A stretch of 64,000 nt of DNA from Pseudoalteromonas sp. BSi20652 (GTDB lineage: Bacteria; Pseudomonadota; Gammaproteobacteria; Enterobacterales; Alteromonadaceae), in the NCBI RefSeq assembly GCF_000239855.1, contig NZ_BADT01000104.1, positions 1 to 64,000 on the forward strand, written 5' to 3'. Positions 36,698 through 46,181 of this stretch are shown here, one piece after another. Within the stretch, counting starts at the first letter, position 1. Each line of letters begins with the position of its first letter. The notes below the pieces were generated by a model. The model did no database searches. It was not told where the DNA came from and saw nothing but the letters and a program-made list of their open reading frames with translations. A program made the position numbers and the translations under genes.

Positions 36698-38134
36698 TTA
36701 ATCTCTTGAGAGATTATACTTTTTCATTTTCTCAACGAGTGTGGTTCTGCGAACACCCAATATCTCTGCAGCGCGAGCTACAACGTAATCATAACGCTCT
36801 AACGCTTGGGTTATTAAGCTTATTTCGAGCTCGGCTAAATAATCTTTAAGTTCAATACCATCATCTGGCAATAGCCCACTACCCGTTTGGCTAAACTCAG
36901 CGTCAGGCTCACTCTCATAATCGCTAAAACCGGTGCTAAATATGTCGTTAAAGGCGTCTTTTTCCATTAACTCTTCAGGGTATTCTGGCTCGTAGGCTTC
37001 AACTTCAATGTAACGATATTTGTTAGGTAAATCGGGAATATCAACCACTTTTTCAGGGAACATAATAACCATACGTTCCACTAAGTTAGCAAGCTCACGA
37101 ATATTACCAGGCCAAGCATGTTCTTTTAAGCTCTCAACTGCGCGCTCGGTAAACTTAGCGGTAGAACCTGTTTGGTCGTTAACACGGCGCATTAACTCTT
37201 TTAAAAGCAGCGGAATATCATCAGCACGTTCACTCAGCGATGGGTTTTCGATAGGAAATACATTTAAGCGGTAATATAAATCTTCCCTAAAACTCCCCTC
37301 TTCAATCATTGTTTCTAGGTTACGATGCGTGGCCGCAATAACGCGTACATCAGCCTGAATAGCCTTTGTACCACCAACACGCTCGTAGCTGCGTTCTTGC
37401 AATACTCGCAGCAACTTAACTTGCATTTGTAGTGGCATATCGCCTATTTCATCTAAAAATAGCGTTCCACCTTGAGCTAGTTCAAACCGCCCTTTACGCG
37501 CCGATATAGCACCAGTAAACGCGCCTTTTTCGTGGCCAAATAGTTCACTTTCGAGCAGTTCTGCCGGTATAGCACCACAGTTAACTGGTACAAACGGTCC
37601 ATTAATACGCTTTGAAAGCAAGTGTACATTACGGGCAACCACTTCTTTACCTGTGCCTGATTCGCCTAAAATTAAAACATTAGCGTCGGTTTTTGCCACT
37701 TGTTCAATTAAAAAGCGAACATCTTTTACGGCCTCTGTTTCACCAACAAGTCCGTCAAAAGTTTTATGTGGTTTAGAATGCTTATGCTCATTTGGCAACA
37801 TGCGCTGATACTGCTGGCAATCGTGAAGTAACTGCGTTGTCACTTCGTGATTAAATGGCTCGCAAATAAGCCCCACCACATTAGCTATACTTAATAGTGG
37901 TTTTAGCGTCTCGCCAATTAATAAAAACGGTAATGTTGGATAGCGTTTAATTAAGCTTTCGTGGTCAAGTGATTGCAACGCTCCTAAAATAATCATGCAT
38001 TCTTGCTGCTGATATTTTTTGCACTCTTGCTCAAAGCTTTCTTCGCTTAATAGCTCAGAAGCTTCACCAATAAAGCTAAGTGAAGCATTTAATCCTATTG
38101 CGCGGTTGTTATTATTATCTAAAATCAAGATCAT
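36698..38134 (-). CDS. flrA: FlrA/FleQ, master sigma-54 activator of flagellar genes
   Basis: A 478-residue enhancer-binding protein: a receiver-like N-terminal domain lacking the acidic pocket and phospho-acceptor (typical FleQ/FlrA), a AAA+ domain ([52 protein letters not shown]) and a Fis-type HTH ([23 protein letters not shown]). It starts the flagellar cascade by activating flrBC and early promoters, and is the target of FlhG and, in many relatives, cyclic-di-GMP. It is monocistronic with no sigma-54 site of its own visible. Confidence 0.96.
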   Translation of the reverse strand: MILILDNNNNRAIGLNASLSFIGEASELLSEESFEQECKKYQQQECMIILGALQSLDHESLIKRYPTLPFLLIGETLKPLLSIANVVGLICEPFNHEVTTQLLHDCQQYQRMLPNEHKHSKPHKTFDGLVGETEAVKDVRFLIEQVAKTDANVLILGESGTGKEVVARNVHLLSKRINGPFVPVNCGAIPAELLESELFGHEKGAFTGAISARKGRFELAQGGTLFLDEIGDMPLQMQVKLLRVLQERSYERVGGTKAIQADVRVIAATHRNLETMIEEGSFREDLYYRLNVFPIENPSLSERADDIPLLLKELMRRVNDQTGSTAKFTERAVESLKEHAWPGNIRELANLVERMVIMFPEKVVDIPDLPNKYRYIEVEAYEPEYPEELMEKDAFNDIFSTGFSDYESEPDAEFSQTGSGLLPDDGIELKDYLAELEISLITQALERYDYVVARAAEILGVRRTTLVEKMKKYNLSRD

Positions 38135-38154
38135 ATTTAGCGAGCCGTACTTTC

Positions 38155-38173
38155 ACTAATTTGTATAATTAGT
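38155..38173. promoter_or_regulatory. Palindrome in the flrA upstream region
   Basis: ACTAATT-TGTAT-AATTAGT, 7-bp perfect arms, about 20-40 nt before the flrA start. It could be an operator for a dimeric regulator or overlap the promoter -10 region. No regulator is identified. Confidence 0.35.
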
Positions 38174-38254
38174 TAAATTGTAAGCCAGTTCAGCATGGAT
38201 GCAAGCGATAGCGGCAGTTTTTTGACATAAACGCCAAAAAACAGACGGATTGGT

Positions 38255-38290
38255 TAACTTAATAATACTTAATGATTAATTATTAAGTTA
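38255..38290 (-). terminator. AT-rich hairpin at the end of the divergent flagellin gene
   Basis: Perfect 12-bp arms TAACTTAATAAT and ATTATTAAGTTA; the right arm contains the stop codon of the flagellin-like gene. The stem is AT-only apart from one G:C pair and there is no long T run, so termination strength is doubtful. Confidence 0.45.
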
Positions 38291-39073
38291 GAGTAAACTC
38301 AAAATAGACTCAGCAGATTGATTAGCTTGTCCACGAAGAGCAATAGATGCATTCGTCAAAATATCGTTTGAGACTTGTTGTGAAATTGCTTGCGCATAAT
38401 CGGTATCTTGAATTCGACTTTTACTTGCAGCAATATTTTCCTGCTGCGTCCCTGAACCTTTAATGGTACTTGCCAACGTATTTTGAAATGAACCTAGTTC
38501 AGCACGCTGAGCATTAATTTCGTCGCTCGCTTGATTACTAATATCAATAGCAGCTTGTGCGCCTGCTTGAGTTGAAATATCAATCGTTACAATCGCAGCA
38601 GCAAAGCTACCGTCGGAAGGTGTAGTTTTTTGTGTTGTATTGGCATCTGGCCCCACTTGAAACGACACTGACTGACCATCGAACAAAGGCTTACCGCCAA
38701 AAGACGCGTTTTCAAACGTCTCTGTAATTTGACTTTGTAACTGCACCACTTCTTCTTGCAGTGCAAAACGGTCGCTATCAGTCAGCGCACCATTACCTGC
38801 TTGAATAGATAACTCTTGAATGCGCGAGACCGCATCATTCACACCACTCAAATTAGCTTCACTCACTTGAGAATATGAAATTCCGTCATACGCATTATTA
38901 ACAGCTTGGCTAAAGCCATTTTGTTGTGAAGTAAGTCTATCAATAATTTGCAATGCGGCAGTATCATCTGCTGCGGTATTTACTTTTTTACCTGTTGCTA
39001 ACTGCTCTGCAAGTTTGTTAGTTGTTTGCTGAGTTTGGTTTAAAAAACTAGGTGATGCTATTTGAGTTTTCAT
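38288..39073 (-). CDS. Divergent, short flagellin
   Basis: 261 residues with flagellin D0/D1 ends: N-terminal LAEQLATGKKVNTAADDTAALQIIDRL and IQELSIQAGNGALTDSDRFALQEEVVQLQSQI, C-terminal KSRIQDTDYAQAISQQVSNDILTNASIALRGQANQSAESILSLL. It lacks the MALYVNTN beginning of the three main flagellins, has a small central region and is separated from them by about 17 kb. A strong AGGAGG ribosome site precedes the start. It may be a minor filament subunit, a junction-proximal flagellin or one for a special condition. I see no sigma-28 or sigma-54 site on its own strand. It is divergent from pseB. Confidence 0.85.
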   Translation of the reverse strand: MKTQIASPSFLNQTQQTTNKLAEQLATGKKVNTAADDTAALQIIDRLTSQQNGFSQAVNNAYDGISYSQVSEANLSGVNDAVSRIQELSIQAGNGALTDSDRFALQEEVVQLQSQITETFENASFGGKPLFDGQSVSFQVGPDANTTQKTTPSDGSFAAAIVTIDISTQAGAQAAIDISNQASDEINAQRAELGSFQNTLASTIKGSGTQQENIAASKSRIQDTDYAQAISQQVSNDILTNASIALRGQANQSAESILSLL

Positions 39074-39158
39074 GACGTCCTCCTAATTACCTACTGATTA
39101 AATTATAGCTTAATTTGCCAAATTTTGTGCTTTGTACCATGGTTAGACTAAATTAACT

Positions 39159-39174
39159 TGGCACTTTGCTTGCT
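39159..39174 (+). promoter_or_regulatory. Sigma-54 promoter upstream of pseB
   Basis: TGGCACTTTGCTTGCT is a full match to the consensus TGGCAC-N5-TTGCT with GG-N10-GC spacing, the best sigma-54 site in the window. It predicts a start near 39185, giving a leader of about 75 nt before the pseB ATG. It lies in the divergent gap with the short flagellin gene. Confidence 0.85.
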
Positions 39175-39204
39175 TAGTGGTTAAAGTATTGAGATGTGTA
39201 TTAA

Positions 39205-40260
<1,056 letters not shown>

Positions 40261-40275
40261 AGCTGAATAAAATAA

Positions 40276-41427
40276 ATGATTCCATACGGTAAACAACTAA
40301 TAAGCCAAGCAGATATTGATAGCGTTGTGGCTGTTTTACAGTCTGACTGGCTAACTCAAGGGCCTAAAACACCTGCTTTTGAAGCTGCTATTGCAAACTA
40401 CTGTAATGCTCAATACGGTATTGCTGTTAATAGCGCGACTTCTGCTCTACATATTGCATGTTTAGCATTAAATGTAAGTGAAGGCGACACTGTTTGGACG
40501 TCGCCAATTTCATTCGTAGCCTCAGCCAATTGTGCGCTTTACTGTGGGGCTGCAGTGGACTTTGTAGATATTGACTTAGCAACTGGCAATATGTCAGTGT
40601 CTGTCCTTGCTGATAAGCTTGTTAGTGCAAAACAAAATAATTGCTTACCTAAAGTCGTTATTCCTGTTCACTTGGCAGGTCAATCGTGTGATATGGAAGC
40701 TATTTACGATTTATCAAAGCAGTATGGTTTTAAAATCATTGAAGATGCATCACATGCTATTGGCGCACAATATAATGGCAATAAAGTAGGTTGCTGTGAA
40801 TTTTCAGATATCACTGTATTTAGTTTTCACCCGGTAAAAATAATTACCTCTGCCGAAGGCGGTATGGCGGTTACCAATAATAAACCGTTGGCAAAAAAAT
40901 TACAGCGCTTAAGAAGTCATGGGATCACTAATGATCCAAATGAAATGACTGAGCCAAGCCATGGTCCTTGGTATTACCAGCAAGTAGAGCTTGGCTTTAA
41001 TTACCGAATGACAGAACTACAAGCTGCACTTGGCCTCAGCCAACTTGATAAACTTGATGAATTTGTTACTACCAGAAACGCACTCGCTATTTCATATTCT
41101 AATGCGTTTGAAACTATGCCTCTATCGCATCTAACACAACTCACAAAATGTTATTCAAGCTACCATTTATACGTAGTTAAACTTGCTGACGGCCACAGCC
41201 ACCTTCATAGGCATATTATTGAGCAATTGAGAAGTAAGGGCATTATTAGTCACCTTCACTATATTCCAATACACACTCAACCTTTTTATAAAAAAATGGG
41301 CTTTAAAGACTGCGACTTCCCCAACGCAATGAAATATTATAAAACAGCATTTACTATCCCTTTGCATCCTCAACTTACAGAGCAAGAGCAAAGCTATATT
41401 ATTGATGAGATTGGTAAATTACTGTGA
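40276..41427 (+). CDS. pseC: PseC, PLP-dependent C4 aminotransferase
   Basis: A DegT/DnrJ/EryC1/StrS-family aminotransferase (383 residues) that aminates the PseB product to UDP-4-amino-4,6-dideoxy-beta-L-AltNAc. The PLP lysine lies in VFSFHPVKIITSAEGG, with the preceding EDASHAIGAQYNG and the substrate segment NYRMTELQAALGLSQL. The N-terminus IPYGKQLISQADIDSVVAVLQSDWLTQGP is typical PseC. It follows pseB by 15 nt and overlaps the next gene by 4 nt. Confidence 0.92.
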   Translation: MIPYGKQLISQADIDSVVAVLQSDWLTQGPKTPAFEAAIANYCNAQYGIAVNSATSALHIACLALNVSEGDTVWTSPISFVASANCALYCGAAVDFVDIDLATGNMSVSVLADKLVSAKQNNCLPKVVIPVHLAGQSCDMEAIYDLSKQYGFKIIEDASHAIGAQYNGNKVGCCEFSDITVFSFHPVKIITSAEGGMAVTNNKPLAKKLQRLRSHGITNDPNEMTEPSHGPWYYQQVELGFNYRMTELQAALGLSQLDKLDEFVTTRNALAISYSNAFETMPLSHLTQLTKCYSSYHLYVVKLADGHSHLHRHIIEQLRSKGIISHLHYIPIHTQPFYKKMGFKDCDFPNAMKYYKTAFTIPLHPQLTEQEQSYIIDEIGKLL

Positions 41428-42281
41428 AGCTAGCACTAGGTACTGTTCAGTTTGGTGTTGACTACGGAATAAGCAACACACTTGGCAAAACACACCAGAA
41501 AGAAATAAAAAAAATACTTAACCTTGCCAAAAGCGAAAATATAACGACCATTGATACTGCTTCAGCCTATGGTAATGCTGAAAAAGAATTAGGCCAGTGC
41601 CCACTAAGTTCATTCAATATAGTTAGTAAAATTCCTCCTATATCTAATTTAACCAATGTTGATGATTTTATAACAAAAACTGTTAAACAGTCTCTTTGCG
41701 ACTTAAATTGTGACGCTTTATATGGATTACTACTTCATCGCTTTGAAGATTTTAGTCAATTCCCTGTTGCACTTGACTGCTTAAAGCAAATTAAAGCAGA
41801 TAATAAAGTAAAAAAAGTGGGAGTATCTTTATATTCCCCAGAGCAGCTTAATAATGATGTATTAGCATTTGCAGATCTAATTCAGTTACCACTTAATATT
41901 CTTGATCAACGCTTCGTTCAATCAAATTCATTAAAACAACTAAAAGCTGCAGATATAGAGATTCATACTCGTTCAGCCTTTCTTCAGGGATTATTGCTAA
42001 TGCAAAGTGGCACTTTCCCAGATTATTTTAAACCTATTGCTCCTTTATTAGAAAAGCTTACCACGCTGAGTAATCACTTAAATGTCTCAAAGTTATCGCT
42101 AGCATTAAATTACGTGGTTAATATTAATGAAGTAGACAAAGTGGTTGTAGGCGTCAACAACGAACAACAACTTAATGAAATTTTAAGCTGCTTAACTTCA
42201 AGCTTATCCAATATTGATTTATCTGAGTTTAGCCTACTTGATGAGCGTTTTATTAATCCAGCACTTTGGCAATCAAACTAA
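41424..42281 (+). CDS. Aldo/keto reductase family protein in the sugar operon
   Basis: A TIM-barrel aldo/keto reductase of 285 residues. The usual tetrad is visible: Asp and Tyr in TIDTASAYGNAEKELG, Lys in VSKIPP, His in GLLLHRFED. It starts with GTG overlapping the pseC stop (GTGA), so it is made with PseC. Such reductases accompany nonulosonic-acid genes in several marine bacteria, where a reduction of a keto or aldehyde group on the sugar or a side chain is assumed. The substrate is not known. The 3' end overlaps the end of the convergent wbqC-like gene. Confidence 0.85.
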   Translation: MKLALGTVQFGVDYGISNTLGKTHQKEIKKILNLAKSENITTIDTASAYGNAEKELGQCPLSSFNIVSKIPPISNLTNVDDFITKTVKQSLCDLNCDALYGLLLHRFEDFSQFPVALDCLKQIKADNKVKKVGVSLYSPEQLNNDVLAFADLIQLPLNILDQRFVQSNSLKQLKAADIEIHTRSAFLQGLLLMQSGTFPDYFKPIAPLLEKLTTLSNHLNVSKLSLALNYVVNINEVDKVVVGVNNEQQLNEILSCLTSSLSNIDLSEFSLLDERFINPALWQSN

Positions 42282-43016
42282 TAGAGATTGATAGTGAGTA
42301 TGTGCTCTCGTGCATGTATCAATTAATTTAACTGTTTCAACAGGCCCCACGTTAAATAAGCAGTCAATCACACTCAAATGAGATATAAATTCCCCCTTAA
42401 CTTGTGGGTATTTAGGGTGGATAAAGTTTTGATAAAAAACATCAATGCCATTTTTAACTAATGCCCCGCCTGGGGTCTCTTTTTCAATGTAAGCTTGCGC
42501 GCCGACTGGTGATAAATAAGTATCACATTCTAACTCATTACAAATAGATACTAGCCGAGCATCTTTAACACCAGAAACGTCTTTAAGCTGAGAAGCTATA
42601 AATGTTGGTGTGGTTATATTCATGAACCCCATCAATACTCTAATGATTTTAATATTCATTTGAGCCAAGCAAGTAATACTCTCATCTTTATAAATGGAAT
42701 CTAATAGTGGAAATAACGAACTAAAAAACGGCGCTTTTGCGTAGCTTTCAGCAATGCTTTTAAGATGCTTTCTTCGCCAAGGATTTGCACTAACAAATTG
42801 AGTATTTTCAATTGTTGCTGTCATCCTTCCTTTAGGGGTACTTACCGGACAAGTCAGCATAAGTTCTTGCTTACCCGATTTAATTTTATTTCTAACATGC
42901 CAATCACTTTTTTCAAGCTTTACGTTATCTAAAAAAACGAATTTATCGGCGCTATTAATTAACCCAAAATAACCTAACCAGGGTAAGTAAGTAGGCTGCA
43001 TCATACTCAGTAACAT
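42273..43016 (-). CDS. WbqC-like family protein
   Basis: 247 residues matching the WbqC family: MMQPTYLPWLGYFGLINSADKFVFLDNVKLEKSDWHVRNKI at the start, SPVGAQAYIE mid-protein. WbqC proteins occur in O-antigen and other glycan clusters, often with DegT aminotransferases and methyltransferases; they are thought to help attach or make an N-acyl or amino-acid substituent on the sugar, but the activity is not settled. It is the last gene of the minus-strand glycosylation run, overlapping its upstream neighbour by 10 nt and the convergent reductase gene by 9 nt. Confidence 0.85.
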   Translation of the reverse strand: MLLSMMQPTYLPWLGYFGLINSADKFVFLDNVKLEKSDWHVRNKIKSGKQELMLTCPVSTPKGRMTATIENTQFVSANPWRRKHLKSIAESYAKAPFFSSLFPLLDSIYKDESITCLAQMNIKIIRVLMGFMNITTPTFIASQLKDVSGVKDARLVSICNELECDTYLSPVGAQAYIEKETPGGALVKNGIDVFYQNFIHPKYPQVKGEFISHLSVIDCLFNVGPVETVKLIDTCTRAHTHYQSLLV

Positions 43017-43651
43017 GTTATTTCGCTTTTACTTAATTGCATTGTAAATTCATAAGGGTAACCACCTGGCTTAGTAACGTAGTCATGCTTTAAGGAAACA
43101 AAAGGTGTCATTGTCGTTTTGCATAATTCAAATAATTCTAAGGGTGATACATAAAAAAGAGCTTCATTTTTGAATTCTACAAATGTCGATAACGCATTAA
43201 AAATAACCGACTGCTCACAGTGCTGAATACTTTTTTGTAAGGTAAGCGTTAAGAAGCCTATGTTATCTGTCATTTTATTATTGAACACACCGCTAATAAG
43301 CACATGGTCATAGCCTTGTGCTATCTCATCCTCGTATATATCAAACTCTTTGAACTGAGCTTTTGTATCAGAGCTAAACTTGGCATTTGCGGCGTCTATA
43401 AACTCTGGCACAAAGTCATAACCTAAATACTCACCGGTAAAACCATTTTTTCTTAGATACAAAAGCATATCACCCAGCCCACAGCCTAAGTCAATAACTC
43501 GGCTACTTGATGAAATCATATTCAGAAATATCGCAAATCTTACATTTTGTGATTCTTTTGATACGTGCTGTACTGATTTGTGGCTGTCACCATACTCTTT
43601 ATACAGAGACTGATAATACGACTTTAAAGTATTACTTGTCTTGGTAGTCAT
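43007..43651 (-). CDS. Class I SAM-dependent methyltransferase
   Basis: A 214-residue methyltransferase with motif I VIDLGCGLGDMLLYLRKNG, the acidic residue in YLGYDFVPEFIDAA and the post-motif HVLISGVFNN. It overlaps both neighbours, so it belongs to the same unit. Likely it O- or N-methylates the nonulosonic-acid side chain or its precursor; flagellins of related bacteria carry methylated sugars. Acceptor unproven. It differs from the second methyltransferase (44558-45226) in length and sequence. Confidence 0.82.
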   Translation of the reverse strand: MTTKTSNTLKSYYQSLYKEYGDSHKSVQHVSKESQNVRFAIFLNMISSSSRVIDLGCGLGDMLLYLRKNGFTGEYLGYDFVPEFIDAANAKFSSDTKAQFKEFDIYEDEIAQGYDHVLISGVFNNKMTDNIGFLTLTLQKSIQHCEQSVIFNALSTFVEFKNEALFYVSPLELFELCKTTMTPFVSLKHDYVTKPGGYPYEFTMQLSKSEITCY

Positions 43652-44567
43652 TTATAAACATTACCATATTGGTTAATTGCTCTTGAGGTGTTTCGGGACG
43701 GACAAATAAATTTATAATTTGATCATCAATCAATGACGCATTTGGATAATGTCCATTGGTTTGTAATTCACCTAACGATTTATAATGCTTAGTAAAGATC
43801 ATGCCATTCTCTTTTGCTTTAGCTAGAAAGTGAGTTCTATTTTTTATGAGTAAAGGGTAGCGCCAATAGGTTACTTCAGTATCAAAACGTGCTTTTACAA
43901 AAAGCGAGTTAGTAATGTAATTTTGCAGATAATCTACATTCTTTTTTCGCACTTGCATTTGCTTTTTTAAATTTAAAAAGCAGTCATTTAATTTTTCTAT
44001 TTGTTTTACGTCACTAAATTGAGCCATTTTATTCTCATTTAAAAACATCTTAGCGCGTTCAAATAAACACTTTGAGCTAGTTAAAACAGCTCCACCATAT
44101 TGATTATCAATAGGTTTATCATACCCAAAACTTAAAATAGAGAAGTCGCCAAAGCTACCTAACGGTTTACCTTTGTATGTACTGCCATACGACAAACATG
44201 CATCTTCTATAAGTGTAATGTTATTGTGTTTTGCAAACTTTGCTATTTCATCAATTTTACAATAGTGTCCGTAACCATGAACAGCCACTATTACTGATAC
44301 AGAATCATTAAAAACAGCTTCTATATTAGTGACCTCCATAGACAAAGAGCACAACGAAACATCAGCCAAAATAACGTTGTAACCTGCCATTTGAATAGCA
44401 AACAAAACAATCGGGCAACAGCTTGCAGGCATTATTACTGAGCTACCCTTTGGAGCCTGTGAGGCGTTGAGTGCTGTTATTAGCGCAAAGCTTCCAGAGC
44501 TCGTCAATAATGCATGCTGGCGGTCAAATGCAGTAGCAATAAGGCTCTGTAATTGAGTTAAACCCAT
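43632..44567 (-). CDS. DegT/DnrJ/EryC1/StrS-type aminotransferase, second copy type
   Basis: A PLP enzyme of the sugar aminotransferase family: the internal segments IMPASCCPIVLFAIQMAGYNVILADV, LIEDACLSYGSTYKGKPLGSFGDFSILSFGYDKPI (PLP lysine in GYDKPI) and YGGAVLTS are clear. At 311 residues it is shorter than PseC and starts close to the cofactor domain, lacking about 30 N-terminal residues usual in the family. It is not a duplicate of pseC. Its substrate may be a second keto position or a side-chain aldehyde. Both ends overlap methyltransferase genes. Confidence 0.82.
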   Translation of the reverse strand: MGLTQLQSLIATAFDRQHALLTSSGSFALITALNASQAPKGSSVIMPASCCPIVLFAIQMAGYNVILADVSLCSLSMEVTNIEAVFNDSVSVIVAVHGYGHYCKIDEIAKFAKHNNITLIEDACLSYGSTYKGKPLGSFGDFSILSFGYDKPIDNQYGGAVLTSSKCLFERAKMFLNENKMAQFSDVKQIEKLNDCFLNLKKQMQVRKKNVDYLQNYITNSLFVKARFDTEVTYWRYPLLIKNRTHFLAKAKENGMIFTKHYKSLGELQTNGHYPNASLIDDQIINLFVRPETPQEQLTNMVMFINDYQDK

Positions 44568-45226
44568 AATCTCAAATCCTTGCGATAACGGGATAAAGGA
44601 AAGCCTTCTGGTTGAGTAAGTATTTCTACTTTCTTAACACAATGCTGTAAATCGGTTTTTAATTGCTCAAAAGAAAAAAAGCGCCACTGAGAATAACGAT
44701 GTATCAACGGAATCGTTTTTTCATATTCCAGATCACTTGCACTTTTTATATCATGCTCAAAGTGTTTATCGAGTATATCGCCAATCAAAATTATACCTCC
44801 GGGCTTGCATACTCGTATCATTTCTTTAATCACATCAAGTGCATATTGATAGCTTGGGAAGTAATGAAAAATACTGTAACTGAGTACTCTTTCAAACTCA
44901 TTGTTGTCAAATTGCAGAGCATTCGCTTGTGATTGATAAAAAACGGCTTGGGGGAGTAATTTTTTTGCTTCATTTATCATTGCTTGAGAGTAATCAACAC
45001 CTGCATACTGGGAGCATTTGTGTAATTTTGATAATAGTAAGCCGTTACCACACCCTACGTCTAAAATACTATTACCTTGCGCTGAAAACATGAGTTTTTG
45101 CTCAACATCATCGATGAGCGCCTGCCAAAGTGTATCGTCAAAGGGGCGCCCAACCTGTGCTTTAAAATCACTGTTTATACGAGCAATTTCATCCCACTCT
45201 GCTTGTTTAGAATTAAACTCACTCAT
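44558..45226 (-). CDS. Class I SAM-dependent methyltransferase
   Basis: 222 residues with motif I ILDVGCGNGLLLSKL, the acidic residue in YAGVDYSQAMINEAKKLLP, then FERVLSYSIFHYFPSY and VCKPGGIILIGDILD, a standard small-molecule methyltransferase. It lies between pseG and the DegT aminotransferase gene with overlaps at both ends. Role on the flagellar sugar is inferred from context only. Confidence 0.82.
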   Translation of the reverse strand: MSEFNSKQAEWDEIARINSDFKAQVGRPFDDTLWQALIDDVEQKLMFSAQGNSILDVGCGNGLLLSKLHKCSQYAGVDYSQAMINEAKKLLPQAVFYQSQANALQFDNNEFERVLSYSIFHYFPSYQYALDVIKEMIRVCKPGGIILIGDILDKHFEHDIKSASDLEYEKTIPLIHRYSQWRFFSFEQLKTDLQHCVKKVEILTQPEGFPLSRYRKDLRLWV

Positions 45227-46181
45227 TTGATACCTTTATAATTTCTTGTGCGAATTGCTCGGTTGAATCGAGGTAATATGATGATAACATTGCGGCTCTT
45301 TGCGCCAGAATACCGGTGTGTAAAAACCGCTCAATGTCTAATGTTAAGCTTTCTAACGTTGCATTTTCAGCAAAACCCAAATCAAAAGTTAAATGTGCTC
45401 TGGCAAGTTCCAAAGTGTCTGTATATTGTTCTCTCGTTTGCGAGATAGCACAGTTAGGTATAAGGCAAAAACCGGCTTCATACTTTGTTAATCCCCCGCC
45501 ATTAATGATTAAATCGGCTTGTTTGTAAACAGCAGACATATCATCAACGAACTCTAAAGCTTGGTAAGTATTATTTTTTAAACTAATAAAAGGGGCTTTT
45601 TGATCTAATAAAATAATTTTTTTACCTACCAATATCTTATCTAAGGCATTTACAACATGCGTAGCAACATCAAATCGATCATTACCGCCAATAAAAACCA
45701 AAATAGTATTAATACTATTTTGAAAGTGCCCCTGTGAGCGACTTCGCCTTAATGATAATAACTCCTGGGCAAATGAAAAGTAACGCAGACCTAATCTATG
45801 TTTGGTTGTTGAGCGACAAAACGCCTCTGCGTTAAATCTAAAATTCACAGTAAGATCTATAAAATTGTAATTGTATTGATCAAAGTCGTCGATGATACAT
45901 AGCTTCAACCCTATTTTTTTTAACTCAAATAATTGCTCACAGGTAAACTGATAGCTATCAGCAAGCACTGTCATATTTGACTCAAAAATAAAGTCACTGC
46001 CTGCTACGGTGAACCCAAAATTATTAATTCGCTGGGTAGAAAATTGGTCAAAGTCGCCAAAAAAAACAATCTTACTATAAGGCTGTAATGCAAAAGTCGC
46101 CCTTGCAACATTTAAACACCTTGATAAATGCCCAAAGCCTGTTTTTATAGTTCCGTTGCAATAGAAAATAAAATTAGCCAA
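45219..46181 (-). CDS. pseG: PseG-like UDP-sugar hydrolase
   Basis: A GT-B-fold hydrolase of the PseG/SpsG family that releases UDP from the 2,4-diamino sugar nucleotide, giving the free hexose for condensation. The glycine-rich motif with the catalytic base is TGFGHLSR (G15, G17, H18, R21); the C-terminal nucleotide site reads INGGGLTKYEAGFC followed by a proline. 320 residues fits. Overall sequence is diverged, and SpsG of Bacillus spore-coat clusters is an equal relative. It overlaps the preceding oxidoreductase gene by 8 nt and the next gene by 8 nt. Confidence 0.8.
   Translation of the reverse strand: MANFIFYCNGTIKTGFGHLSRCLNVARATFALQPYSKIVFFGDFDQFSTQRINNFGFTVAGSDFIFESNMTVLADSYQFTCEQLFELKKIGLKLCIIDDFDQYNYNFIDLTVNFRFNAEAFCRSTTKHRLGLRYFSFAQELLSLRRSRSQGHFQNSINTILVFIGGNDRFDVATHVVNALDKILVGKKIILLDQKAPFISLKNNTYQALEFVDDMSAVYKQADLIINGGGLTKYEAGFCLIPNCAISQTREQYTDTLELARAHLTFDLGFAENATLESLTLDIERFLHTGILAQRAAMLSSYYLDSTEQFAQEIIKVSNE

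Noticed and set aside
38215-38242. GTTTTTTG/CAAAAAAC inverted repeat downstream of the short flagellin
   Set aside because: The arms are only T and A runs with one G:C pair each; the AT-rich hairpin at 38255-38290 fits the stop better, and neither is a convincing terminator.
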